DNA from: Dorea_A sp016295505
GTDB taxonomy: Bacteria; Bacillota; Clostridia; Lachnospirales; Lachnospiraceae
Assembly: GCF_039832105.1 (NCBI RefSeq)
Contig: NZ_JBDOHS010000007.1
Coordinates: forward strand, 1 to 64,000
Direction: 5' to 3'
DNA length: 64,000 bases
Below are positions 42,269-50,600 of this stretch, one piece after another; the stretch's first letter is position 1, and every line of letters starts with the position of its first letter. The notes under the pieces are model-generated. The model did no database searches and was not told the DNA's origin. It worked only from the letters and a program-made list of their open reading frames with translations. The position numbers and the translations under genes are program-made.

Positions 42269-43171
42269 TTATTCTGCTTCCAGTAATATTTCCGCAACTT
42301 CTTTTATTTCCGTTCCTTCAAAAAAATAATTTAATATTTCCTGATATTTTTTCCCACTTTCCGCCATTTGATTGGCACTGTACTGACTCATTCCTATACC
42401 ATGTCCGATTCCCCGGGTCGTAATCCTCATTTTTCCATTATAACGCTGCAGCGTAAAGCATCCGGATTGCAAATGATAGTTTTTTCGAAATTCTTCTCCG
42501 CTTATGTTCTCCTGCCCTACCCTTACATTGGTTACATATCCTGCGCTGTCCACCGCTGTCACTTCTGCATCCATATCATCTGTTACCAATGTCTGTATCT
42601 GTTCTTCAGATTCTATATCCGCCTGGCAATCCACGATTTTCAGATATGGATAAGCTTCGCTTCCCAGCGCTTCTGCACCATCTCTGGTACATCCGTTACT
42701 TAACCGGAAAAATGGTGTATAAGCCAGCTCTTCATTGTACATGAGAACCTGTCCTTCTGTTTCTTCCCATATCTGTTCTAGCTTATGATAATTTTTTGAA
42801 TATTGAATTCCCCACGCCTGCTCCATCTTTTTCTGTGTCCAGAACGGTCCTTCCAGAATCGTATTGCTTCCGGATTCTTTAATCTTCTTATATACGTCGG
42901 TCCGGACCAGAATTGCCTGTGCTTTGAGTGCTTCTTTCTCATAATCGGCCGGAATCTCTCTGGCAAGCACGCCGATACAGTACTCTGCGATCGGCATTCT
43001 GACAATCCCTGTCTCTTCCTCATCCTCAGTCGAAATCCGCACCTTCACACAGGTCTGATCAACGTGCGATGATGCCTCTATCCCCGGTCCATTCAAAAAC
43101 ACCGTAACCACATACGGAAGGAGCACGATGATAATCGTATAACATCCCCATTTTTTTAATCTCTGCCGCAT
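42269..43171 (-). CDS. spoIID: Stage II sporulation protein D
   Basis: Protein of 300 aa with an N-terminal membrane helix (about 8-28). The SpoIID domain is clear: PIAEYCIGVLAREIPADYEKEALKAQAILVRTDV, then SNGCTRDGAEALG and RGIGHGIGMSQYSANQMAESGK near the C-terminus. It is the lytic transglycosylase of the DMP engulfment machinery, cutting peptidoglycan ahead of the mother-cell membrane. Its RBS lies in the 3' arm of a terminator hairpin (see 43172-43219), so only transcripts starting within the hairpin are likely to be translated well. Confidence 0.93.
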   Translation of the reverse strand: MRQRLKKWGCYTIIIVLLPYVVTVFLNGPGIEASSHVDQTCVKVRISTEDEEETGIVRMPIAEYCIGVLAREIPADYEKEALKAQAILVRTDVYKKIKESGSNTILEGPFWTQKKMEQAWGIQYSKNYHKLEQIWEETEGQVLMYNEELAYTPFFRLSNGCTRDGAEALGSEAYPYLKIVDCQADIESEEQIQTLVTDDMDAEVTAVDSAGYVTNVRVGQENISGEEFRKNYHLQSGCFTLQRYNGKMRITTRGIGHGIGMSQYSANQMAESGKKYQEILNYFFEGTEIKEVAEILLEAE

Positions 43172-43219
43172 AAAAAAGCCCTCCCATACACTGTATGGAA
43201 AGGCTTTTCATTTTATACC
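43172..43219 (-). promoter_or_regulatory. glgP terminator hairpin overlapping a candidate sigma-E promoter and the spoIID RBS
   Basis: Minus strand: AAAAGCC..CCATACA pairs with TGTATGG..GGCTTTT (43172-43207). The 3' arm contains the spoIID RBS GGGAGGGC (43178-43185), 6 bases before the ATG. CATACAGT at 43190-43197 matches the sigma-E -10 consensus (CATACANT), and GGTATAA at 43213-43219, 15 bp upstream, could be the -35. Transcription from it would begin after the 5' arm, so the RBS would be free, whereas read-through from glgP would stop or be sequestered. Confidence 0.5.
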
Positions 43220-43234
43220 ATTTTGTTATCCATT

Positions 43235-45712
43235 CTAGTATTCCATCTCTTCCTCATCAATGGACACCGACTCCAGATGCCAGATGTCATCCACATATTC
43301 ACGAATCGTTCTGTCAGAAGAGAATTTTCCGCAGCATGCAGTATTGAGAAGTGCCATTCTTGCCCATCTGTCTTTGTCTCTGTATGCTTCTTCCACTCTC
43401 TGCTGTGCTTCTGCATAAGAACGGAAATCTTTCAGAATAAAATACATATCTGCGCGGCTGCCGCCCTTGGTGTTCAGAAGTGAATTATACAGATCGCGAT
43501 ACATTTCTGAATCCCCGTTTGCATAGGTTCCGTCCACCAGCTGATTTACTACGCGGCGTACATCCGGATCATTGTTGTAGATATCGTATGGATTATATCC
43601 ACCGTTCTGCTCGTAATTGATAACTTCGTCAGAGCTCAGTCCGAAGATAAATGCATTTTCCATTCCTACTTCTTCTACAATCTCAACGTTTGCTCCGTCC
43701 ATGGTTCCCAGTGTCGGTGCACCATTCAGCATGAACTTCATATTACCGGTACCGGATGCTTCCTTAGACGCTGTAGAAATCTGTTCACTGACATCTGCTG
43801 CCGCAAAGATCCACTCTGCATTAGATACGCGGTAATCTTCGATGAATACAACTTTCAGTTTTCCGTTGATGCTGCGGTCATTATTTACCACCTCTGCAAC
43901 AGAGTTGATCAGTTTGATGATCTGTTTTGCACGGATATAACCTGCAGATGCCTTTGCACCAAAGATGAAGGTTCTCGGGAAGAAATTCTTCTCCGGATGT
44001 TCTTTGATCTGATTGTACAGATACATTACGTGCAGGATATTCAGCAGCTGACGCTTGTACTCATGGAGACGTTTTACCTGGACATCGAATATAGATCTCG
44101 GATCTACTTCTACGCCATTGTGCTCCAGAATGTATTTTGCCAGGCGTTCTTTGTTCTTGAATTTGATGCTCATAAACTCTTTTCTGGCTTCTTCGTCATC
44201 CGCATATTTTTTCAGAGCGGACATCAGAGACAGATCTGTTGCCCATTCATCAGTTCCAAGCTTTTCTGTTACCCAGTCAGCGAGAAGTGGATTGCCGTGC
44301 ATCAGGAAACGTCTCTGCGTAATACCATTCGTTTTATTGTTGAATTTCTCAGGCATCATCTGATAGAAATCTTTCAGTTCCTGATTTTTCAAAATCTCTG
44401 TATGAAGTCTTGCAACACCATTCACAGAATAGCCGGCTACAATCGCAAGGTGTGCCATCTTTACCTGTCCGTCTCTGAGTATTGCCATGCTTTTTACCTT
44501 TTCTTCATTTCCCGGATACATTGCACGTACCTGGTTCACAAAACGACGGTCAATCTCCTGGATGATCTGGTAAATACGAGGAAGCAGTCTGGAGAACAGG
44601 TCGATCGGCCATTTTTCCAATGCTTCTGCCATAATCGTGTGGTTCGTATATGCACAGGTCTTCGTTGTGATCTCCCATGCTTCATCCCAGCCAAGGTTCT
44701 CCTCATCCAGAAGGATACGCATCAACTCTGCTACTGCTACTGTTGGATGTGTGTCGTTCATCTGGAAGGTTACCTTCTCCGGAAGTTTATGAATATCGTC
44801 ATGTTTTCTCTTATATCTTGCAATCGCTGCCTGAATACTTGCAGACACAAAGAAATACTGCTGTTTCAGTCTCAGTTCTTTTCCTGCATAATGATTATCA
44901 TTCGGATACAGAACTTCTACGATATTCTTTGCAAGATTTTCCTGTTCCACTGCCTTGTGATAGTCTCCGCGGTCAAATGACTCCAGCTGGAAATTCACGA
45001 TTGCTTCCGCATCCCAGATACGCAGGGTATTTACTACATGGTTATTGTAACCTACGATCGGATAATCATACGGAATTGCCATTACAGACTCATAATTTTC
45101 CTGAACAAAATGCGTCTTTCCTGTCTCATCATATTCCACACGGATATTACCGCCAAAACGGACTTCTTTTGCATATTCCGGTCTCTTAAGTTCAAACGGG
45201 TTGCCGTATTTCAGCCAGTTATCCGGTGTCTCAACCTGATATCCGTTTTTGATTTTCTGCTTGAACATACCATAACGATAGCGGATACCACATCCGTAAG
45301 CAGAATAACCGAGTGTTGCAAGAGAATCCAGGAAACATGCGGCCAGACGTCCCAGACCGCCGTTTCCGAGTGCCGGATCCGGTTCCTGATCCTCAATTGC
45401 ATTCAGATCGATTCCCATCTCATCCAGCGCTTCTTTTACTTCTTTATAAGCAGTCATATTGATCAGGTTATTTCCAAGCGCTCTTCCCATCAGAAATTCC
45501 ATGGACATATAATAGACTGTCTTTGGATCATCTTTCTCATACTGCTTCTGTGTTGCAAGCCAGTCATCAATAATTGCTTCTTTTACAGCATAAGAAACTG
45601 CCTGAAACAACTGCTGAGGTGTAGCCTCCTCTACTTCTTTACGGAACAAAGTTTTTACATTATTTCTTACTTCTTTTTTAAATGCGTCTTTTTCAAATCT
45701 TGGATTGTTCAT
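43235..45712 (-). CDS. glgP: Glycogen/starch phosphorylase
   Basis: Protein of 825 aa, usual length for GT35. Landmarks are GNGGLGRLAACFLDSLATLGYSAYGCGIRY near residue 110-140, NDTHPTVAVAELMR, TNHTIMAEALEKWP, NGITQRRF, and the PLP site EASGTGNMKFMLNGAPTLGTMDGANVEI, where the Lys binds the cofactor. It releases glucose-1-phosphate from alpha-1,4-glucans. It is followed by the hairpin that also serves spoIID, and glycogen use during sporulation is known in Clostridia, which may explain the proximity. Confidence 0.97.
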   Translation of the reverse strand: MNNPRFEKDAFKKEVRNNVKTLFRKEVEEATPQQLFQAVSYAVKEAIIDDWLATQKQYEKDDPKTVYYMSMEFLMGRALGNNLINMTAYKEVKEALDEMGIDLNAIEDQEPDPALGNGGLGRLAACFLDSLATLGYSAYGCGIRYRYGMFKQKIKNGYQVETPDNWLKYGNPFELKRPEYAKEVRFGGNIRVEYDETGKTHFVQENYESVMAIPYDYPIVGYNNHVVNTLRIWDAEAIVNFQLESFDRGDYHKAVEQENLAKNIVEVLYPNDNHYAGKELRLKQQYFFVSASIQAAIARYKRKHDDIHKLPEKVTFQMNDTHPTVAVAELMRILLDEENLGWDEAWEITTKTCAYTNHTIMAEALEKWPIDLFSRLLPRIYQIIQEIDRRFVNQVRAMYPGNEEKVKSMAILRDGQVKMAHLAIVAGYSVNGVARLHTEILKNQELKDFYQMMPEKFNNKTNGITQRRFLMHGNPLLADWVTEKLGTDEWATDLSLMSALKKYADDEEARKEFMSIKFKNKERLAKYILEHNGVEVDPRSIFDVQVKRLHEYKRQLLNILHVMYLYNQIKEHPEKNFFPRTFIFGAKASAGYIRAKQIIKLINSVAEVVNNDRSINGKLKVVFIEDYRVSNAEWIFAAADVSEQISTASKEASGTGNMKFMLNGAPTLGTMDGANVEIVEEVGMENAFIFGLSSDEVINYEQNGGYNPYDIYNNDPDVRRVVNQLVDGTYANGDSEMYRDLYNSLLNTKGGSRADMYFILKDFRSYAEAQQRVEEAYRDKDRWARMALLNTACCGKFSSDRTIREYVDDIWHLESVSIDEEEMEY

Positions 45713-45775
45713 GTCCTATCTCCCTCCATATGTGGGGTTCGGGCAGGAATCTCCCAGCTTCAGTCTGAACTGTAA

Positions 45776-48700
45776 CTATTGTTTTTCCACCCCGAGGATT
45801 ACTTTCTCCCCATTGATTTTCCATTCCTTCACATAACCGGTCGGTTCAGCTTTTGTTACGGCAAGTGCAAGAGTTTCCTCTGCTACCGTATCCGCATTAT
45901 CAGCAAATACTTTCTCTGCCTTTTCCGTTCCGGCATAAGTAATTGCAATCTTATCCATCACTTCAAATCCGGCTTCTTTACGCATGGTCTGTACTTTACT
46001 GATGATCTCGCGTACAAATCCTTCCTCCAGAAGCTCTTCGGACAGATTGGTATCCAGAACAACCGTAATGCCGTTATCATTTTCAGATACAAAGCCCGGC
46101 ATCTGCGCAGTTTCAATCAGCAGATCTTCACGTGATAATACGACCTCCTGACCACTTATCACAAACTTCAGTGCTTCCGTGGCATTCAATTCATCCATGG
46201 CTGCATTTCCGTCAATTTCTGCAAGCGCTGCCTTAATACCGCCTAACATTTTACCATATTTTGGTCCGACTGTCTTTAGCTGAGGTTTAAAAGAATAAGA
46301 GGTGAAATCACGAACTTCTTGTGTAAATGTTACAGTTTTTACGTTCAATTCGTCTCTTACAATGTCCTGATAGAACTCCGGAACCTCAAAATCAGCTTTC
46401 ACATACATCTGTCCAATCGGCTGACGGTTCTTGATATTTGCAGTATTTCTGCAGGCACGACCCATAACAACCAGTTTCAGGACATTATCCATGTTCGCCT
46501 CAAGCTCTTTGTCGATGTATGCTTCATTTACCACCGGGAAGTCACACAGGTGGATACTCTCCGGAGCATCTTTGTCAATGCTTCTTACCAGGTTCTGGTA
46601 GATGTCTTCTGTCATAAATGGAATCATCGGAGCCGCTGCCTTACTGATCTCAACCAGTGCAGTATACAGCGTCATATAAGCATTGATCTTATCCTGCTCC
46701 ATCCCTTTTGCCCAGAAACGTTCACGGCTTCTTCTTACATACCAGTTACTCATATCATCTACGAAGTCCTGAAGCGCTCTTGCTGCTTCCGGAATTCTGT
46801 AGTTTTCAAGGTTATTGTCCACTGCCTTGATCGCAGAGTTGAGCTTGGAAAGAAGCCATTTATCCATAACAGATAATTTGTCATATTCTAATGCATATTT
46901 TGTTGCATCAAATTCATCAATATTTGCATACAATACGAAGAATGCATAAGTATTCCACAGAGTTCCCATGAATTTTCTCTGTCCTTCAGTAACTGCTTTT
47001 CCGTGGAAACGATTCGGCAGCCACGGAGCACTGTTGACATAGAAATACCAACGGATCGCATCTGCACCGTATTTTTCCAGTGCATCAAAAGGATCTACTG
47101 CATTTCCCTTGGACTTACTCATCTTCTGTCCATTTTCATCCTGTACATGTCCAAGAACGATAACGTTCTTATATGGTGCTTTATTGAAGATCAGGGTAGA
47201 GATTGCAAGCAGGGAATAGAACCATCCACGTGTCTGGTCTACCGCCTCGGAGATAAAGTCTGCCGGGAACTGCTTCTCGAATAATTCCTGATTCTCAAAT
47301 GGATAGTGGTGCTGTGCAAATGGCATGGAACCACTGTCAAACCAGCAGTCGATTACTTCCGGCACACGGTGCATCTCTTTGCCGCAGATCGGACATTTGA
47401 TCGTAACTGCATCAATATATGGACGATGAAGTTCAATATCATCCGGACAATTATCGGACATGGACTTCAGCTCTTCAATACTTCCGATGGAATGCTGATG
47501 TCCACATTCACACTCCCAGATATTTAACGGAGTTCCCCAGTAACGGTTACGGCTGATGCCCCAGTCCTGAACATTTTCCAGCCAGTCGCCGAAACGTCCC
47601 TTACCGATGCTTTCCGGAATCCAGTTGATGGTATTGTTATTGGCGATCAGGTCATCTTTGACATCCGTCATCTTGATAAACCAGGACTCGCGTGCGTAAT
47701 AAATCAGCGGAGTATCACATCTCCAGCAGTGCGGATAGCTGTGCTCGAAGTTCGGTGCTTCGAAGAGCAGCCCTCTTGCTTCCAGATCCTTCAGAACCTC
47801 CGGATCTGCTTTTTTTACAAATAATCCGGCAAATGGAGTGGTCTCTCCCATATTTCCTTTTTCATCAACCAGCTGTACGAACGGCATATCATACTTGCGT
47901 CCTACTTTTGCATCGTCCTCACCAAATGCAGGTGCGATGTGTACAACACCGGTACCATCGGTCAGTGTTACGTAAGAATCACAGGTAATAAAGAAAGCTT
48001 TCTTATGCTGTTTTTCTGCACAGTCATATGCACACTGGTACAGTGGCTCATATTCTTTGTACTCGAGGTCTTTTCCAAGGTAAGTCTCAAGAATCTCATA
48101 AGCCGGTGCCTCTGCTGCCCCATCTTCTGCTTTTCCCGCAAGTTTTCCAAGTACAGTATCCAGAAGAGCGGTTGCCATATAATATGTGTAGCCATCTGCA
48201 GCTTTTACTTTTGCATATTCCTCATCCGGGTTTACACAAAGACCGATATTGGACGGCAGTGTCCATGGCGTGGTGGTCCATGCAAGGAAATATGCATCTT
48301 CGCCGATTACTTTAAAACGAACGATCGCAGAACGTTCTTTTACATCTTTATATCCCTGCGCAACTTCCTGTGCTGACAATGGTGTACCACAGCGCGGGCA
48401 ATATGGAACGATCTTGAAGCCTTTGTAAAGAAGACCTTTGTCCCAGATCTGTTTCAGCGCCCACCATTCAGACTCGATAAAGTTGTTGTCATAAGTAACG
48501 TATGGGTTCTCCATGTCAGCCCAGAATCCGACTGTACCGGAGAAGTCCTCCCACATTCCTTTGTATTTCCATACACTTTCTTTACATTTCTTGATGAATG
48601 GCTCAAGACCATACTCTTCAATCTGATCCTTGCCGTCAAGGCCAAGTGCCTTCTCGACCTCAAGCTCAACCGGAAGACCGTGTGTATCCCATCCGGCTTT

Positions 48701-48943
48701 ACGAGGAACCTCGTATCCTTTCATGGTACGATATCTTGGAATCATATCCTTAATAACACGTGTCAGAACATGGCCGATGTGCGGCTTGCCGTTGGCAGTC
48801 GGCGGGCCGTCATAGAACATATACATCTCGTTGCCTTCACGATCACGCATACTCTTTTCAAAGATCTGGTTTTCTTCCCAGAACTTCTCAGTTGCTTTCT
48901 CTCTGTCCACAAAATTCAAGTCTGTAGAAACCTTCTTATACAT
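45776..48943 (-). CDS. ileS: Isoleucyl-tRNA synthetase, type 2
   Basis: Protein of 1055 aa. The ATG at 48943 (RBS GGAGG) is the start; an upstream extension reads through the REP and is rejected. HIGH motif is GPPTANGKPHIGHVL near residue 48-62 and KMSKS is GQKMSKSKGN near 595-604. The editing domain (CP1) and a long C-terminal anticodon-binding region follow. The length and sequence correspond to the type 2 (archaeal/eukaryotic-like) IleRS, known to tolerate mupirocin; tolerance here is inferred. Transcription is under an Ile T-box with specifier ATC. A REP composite lies between the T-box terminator and the RBS. Confidence 0.97.
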   Translation of the reverse strand: MYKKVSTDLNFVDREKATEKFWEENQIFEKSMRDREGNEMYMFYDGPPTANGKPHIGHVLTRVIKDMIPRYRTMKGYEVPRKAGWDTHGLPVELEVEKALGLDGKDQIEEYGLEPFIKKCKESVWKYKGMWEDFSGTVGFWADMENPYVTYDNNFIESEWWALKQIWDKGLLYKGFKIVPYCPRCGTPLSAQEVAQGYKDVKERSAIVRFKVIGEDAYFLAWTTTPWTLPSNIGLCVNPDEEYAKVKAADGYTYYMATALLDTVLGKLAGKAEDGAAEAPAYEILETYLGKDLEYKEYEPLYQCAYDCAEKQHKKAFFITCDSYVTLTDGTGVVHIAPAFGEDDAKVGRKYDMPFVQLVDEKGNMGETTPFAGLFVKKADPEVLKDLEARGLLFEAPNFEHSYPHCWRCDTPLIYYARESWFIKMTDVKDDLIANNNTINWIPESIGKGRFGDWLENVQDWGISRNRYWGTPLNIWECECGHQHSIGSIEELKSMSDNCPDDIELHRPYIDAVTIKCPICGKEMHRVPEVIDCWFDSGSMPFAQHHYPFENQELFEKQFPADFISEAVDQTRGWFYSLLAISTLIFNKAPYKNVIVLGHVQDENGQKMSKSKGNAVDPFDALEKYGADAIRWYFYVNSAPWLPNRFHGKAVTEGQRKFMGTLWNTYAFFVLYANIDEFDATKYALEYDKLSVMDKWLLSKLNSAIKAVDNNLENYRIPEAARALQDFVDDMSNWYVRRSRERFWAKGMEQDKINAYMTLYTALVEISKAAAPMIPFMTEDIYQNLVRSIDKDAPESIHLCDFPVVNEAYIDKELEANMDNVLKLVVMGRACRNTANIKNRQPIGQMYVKADFEVPEFYQDIVRDELNVKTVTFTQEVRDFTSYSFKPQLKTVGPKYGKMLGGIKAALAEIDGNAAMDELNATEALKFVISGQEVVLSREDLLIETAQMPGFVSENDNGITVVLDTNLSEELLEEGFVREIISKVQTMRKEAGFEVMDKIAITYAGTEKAEKVFADNADTVAEETLALAVTKAEPTGYVKEWKINGEKVILGVEKQ

Positions 48944-48957
48944 AGCTACCTCCTCCG

Positions 48958-49031
48958 GGGACGGAGGATTTTTAAAAATCCTCCGTCCCAAATTAAAAAT
49001 CCCCTGTCCCTTTTTTAAAATCGCCTGTCCC
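48958..49031 (-). repeat. REP composite h plus an extra half unit
   Basis: 53 nt: perfect 32-nt palindrome (48958-48989) and 21-nt half in reverse orientation (48990-49010), then a second half-like unit (CGCCTGTCCCC, ending 49031). The palindrome ends one base before the ileS RBS GGAGG, so it sits in the ileS leader after the T-box terminator. Confidence 0.92.
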
Positions 49032-49070
49032 CAATGCCCTTATCCACATTTTCCACAGAAAGTAAGGAAC

Positions 49071-49318
49071 AAAAAAAGCTTCCGTCCTGCATAGGACGAA
49101 AGCTAACGCTTACGTTTATAAACCACCTAACATACTATCATATGCGTTCCTGTAACGGAGGAATCCCGTCAGCATTTACTAAATTTCTCCCGAAATCTTT
49201 CAACAACTGCAACTCGGAAGTGATATTCAGATGTATCTTACTTGCATCAGGCTTCCACCATCCCCGATTCGCTGTATCTTTCAGATATACCCTACTGTCT
49301 TCGTCAGCGTTTTTTACC
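49071..49318 (-). promoter_or_regulatory. T-box riboswitch controlling ileS
   Basis: Minus strand: stem I begins with CTGACGAAGACAGTAGG, then ATACAGCGAATCGGGG, GGTGGAAGCC and the specifier loop TGAATATCACTTCCGAG with ATC (Ile) at 49222-49224. TAGGTGG, the T-box core, is at 49124-49130. It is followed by a terminator hairpin (arms 49078-49088 and 49093-49103) and a run of seven T (49071-49077). An open frame of 75 codons across this stretch is a by-product of the RNA. It is preceded by a strong promoter. Confidence 0.88.
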
Positions 49319-49323
49319 GTACT

Positions 49324-49353
49324 ATTATAATCAGGAAATGTGGAAAACGTCAA
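49324..49353 (-). promoter_or_regulatory. ileS promoter
   Basis: Minus strand: -35 TTGACG (49348-49353), 18-bp spacer, perfect -10 TATAAT (49324-49329). It lies within an inverted repeat (13-bp arms 49336-49348 and 49357-49369), so the -35 overlaps the loop and one arm. The IS inserted just upstream at 49383 leaves it intact. Confidence 0.8.
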
Positions 49354-49357
49354 GAGG

Positions 49358-49382
49358 TTTTCCACATTTCTTTTTTGTTATT
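49358..49382. repeat. Target site duplication of the IS481-type element, left copy
   Basis: A 25-bp sequence (beginning TTTTCCACATTTC) repeated exactly at 50576-50600 on the other side of the IS. One more base matches if the element is taken to start at 49384. It derives from the end of dacA and the ileS promoter region. Confidence 0.85.
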
Positions 49383-50575
49383 TGTATAGGTGTCAATGAT
49401 TGGTAACACTTCACCCCTAAGATAATGTCAAGGGAAAGGTGGAGATTCTCGAAGAGAATACTACCTGACCTTGACATTATCCTTTATGATATACTGGTTC
49501 ACGGCGGCAGCACTCTTTGCTGTCGCCCTTGGCTATTCTAAAACATAACATTTTGATATATTCTTACAACGGTATTCGGACTTCTCATTCCTAAACACGT
49601 TTTTATATAGTTGTTTGATTTCTTCTGATATACTGCAAGCTGTTTTCGTCCATCTTCTAGATTATACATCCGCATTTGCTTATAAAACCGTGCTTCATCC
49701 TGACGATGCTGTCTCTCCACTTTCCCATTATGTCTTGGGGTTGCTATCTGGATCCGATGATATAAGATTCCCAGTTCCTCCAACGCTTTCTCAAACATGG
49801 TGAGATGTTTGCTCTTAATCACCAACAGCCGATTTGTGAATTCACATCCATTATCCGTCTGAACTTCTCGAATCGGAAACGGTGCATGCTGTATTAGTTT
49901 GATCAAAAAATCTTTGGAACTATAGGTACTATGCTCGTCATACATCTCTCGGTATGTCCATCTGCTACACTCATCTACCGCCGTATACTGGTAATACTTT
50001 CTTCCATCTGTCACACAGTAAGATGGCACATATTTTACATCTATCTGTATTTTTTGTCCTGGATAATCGGCTCGTTGATACGGTTTCAGTTTGCGTTTCT
50101 TTTTCTTCCTTTTGTCTGGTTTTAAAGCCTTTAAACGCCTTACAACTCGTTTGAAACCTCCATAGCTTCTGGTATATCCATCTTTCTCTATTAAATCCTG
50201 ATATGCCAGAAGCAGATCTGTCCATTTGTATTTTTTCAGTCGACGCCGGATTTGGCGAAGCTCCTGTTCCGTATGACTTCTTGGAGAAGTCTTGGGTCTG
50301 TGACTTCGATCCTCCAGGCTTGCTATGGTTCCGTCGTACCGTGAAATCCATTTATAAACCGTTTTACGGCTCACACGGTAACGGATTGCCGTTTCTGTTA
50401 TAGAATGTTTCTGTGCATATTTAACAATACGTTGACGATGATATTTTGGGTGTGATAAACTTGGCATACAAGGATTCTCCCTTCGTTTAGATTATTGGTT
50501 TCTAGTCAATTCCAATATATCATATCGAAGTGAATCCTTGTTTTTTATTTGTTACCTATCTATTGTATCCCAACA
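49383..50575 (-). mobile_element. IS481-type insertion sequence, complete
   Basis: About 1193 bp. The ends are imperfect inverted repeats starting TGT: TGTATAGGTGTCAATGATTGGTAACA (left), and its partner beginning TGTTGGGATACAATAG (right), matching at the outer TGT and the inner GGTAACA. It carries one transposase gene and, at the left end, a long hairpin (arms GATAATGTCAAGG and CCTTGACATTATC, 49421-49433 and 49469-49481) enclosing a shorter one. It is flanked by a 25-bp direct repeat, long for this family. It lies between dacA and ileS; another copy's end is at 1-120. Confidence 0.9.
49538..50467 (-). CDS. IS481-family transposase
   Basis: Protein of 309 aa. An N-terminal helix-turn-helix (YAQKHSITETAIRYRVSRKTVYKWISRYD) is followed by the DDE (rve) catalytic core: Asp in IQIDVKYVP, Asp in VQTDNGCEFTN and Glu in HNGKVERQHRQDE. 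It is intact and of normal length, so the element may be active. The start codon is 5' to the right end of the IS, and the left end is reached only by about 150 bp of non-coding DNA with a hairpin. Confidence 0.95.
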   Translation of the reverse strand: MPSLSHPKYHRQRIVKYAQKHSITETAIRYRVSRKTVYKWISRYDGTIASLEDRSHRPKTSPRSHTEQELRQIRRRLKKYKWTDLLLAYQDLIEKDGYTRSYGGFKRVVRRLKALKPDKRKKKKRKLKPYQRADYPGQKIQIDVKYVPSYCVTDGRKYYQYTAVDECSRWTYREMYDEHSTYSSKDFLIKLIQHAPFPIREVQTDNGCEFTNRLLVIKSKHLTMFEKALEELGILYHRIQIATPRHNGKVERQHRQDEARFYKQMRMYNLEDGRKQLAVYQKKSNNYIKTCLGMRSPNTVVRIYQNVMF

Positions 50576-50600
50576 TTTTCCACATTTCTTTTTTGTTATT
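50576..50600. repeat. Target site duplication of the IS481-type element, right copy
   Basis: Identical to 49358-49382. It contains the dacA stop codon (50596-50598), so the insertion happened at the very end of dacA without changing its protein. Confidence 0.85.

Noticed and set aside
48944..48991. N-terminal extension of IleRS reading GRRIFKNPPS
   Set aside because: It is REP sequence; the ATG at 48943 has GGAGG upstream and fits the family start.
5959..49031. The palindromes as ordinary Rho-independent terminators only
   Set aside because: They have fixed 53-nt length and near-identical sequence at unrelated genes, two flank a transposase and one is inside a coding sequence, so termination alone does not explain them.
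5959..49031. A CRISPR array made of the palindromic repeats
   Set aside because: The repeats are kilobases apart with no regular spacers and no cas genes are present.
49138..49365. 75-codon open frame on the minus strand upstream of ileS
   Set aside because: It covers the ileS T-box (specifier ATC, T-box core) and begins inside the promoter hairpin with no RBS, so it is an RNA leader.
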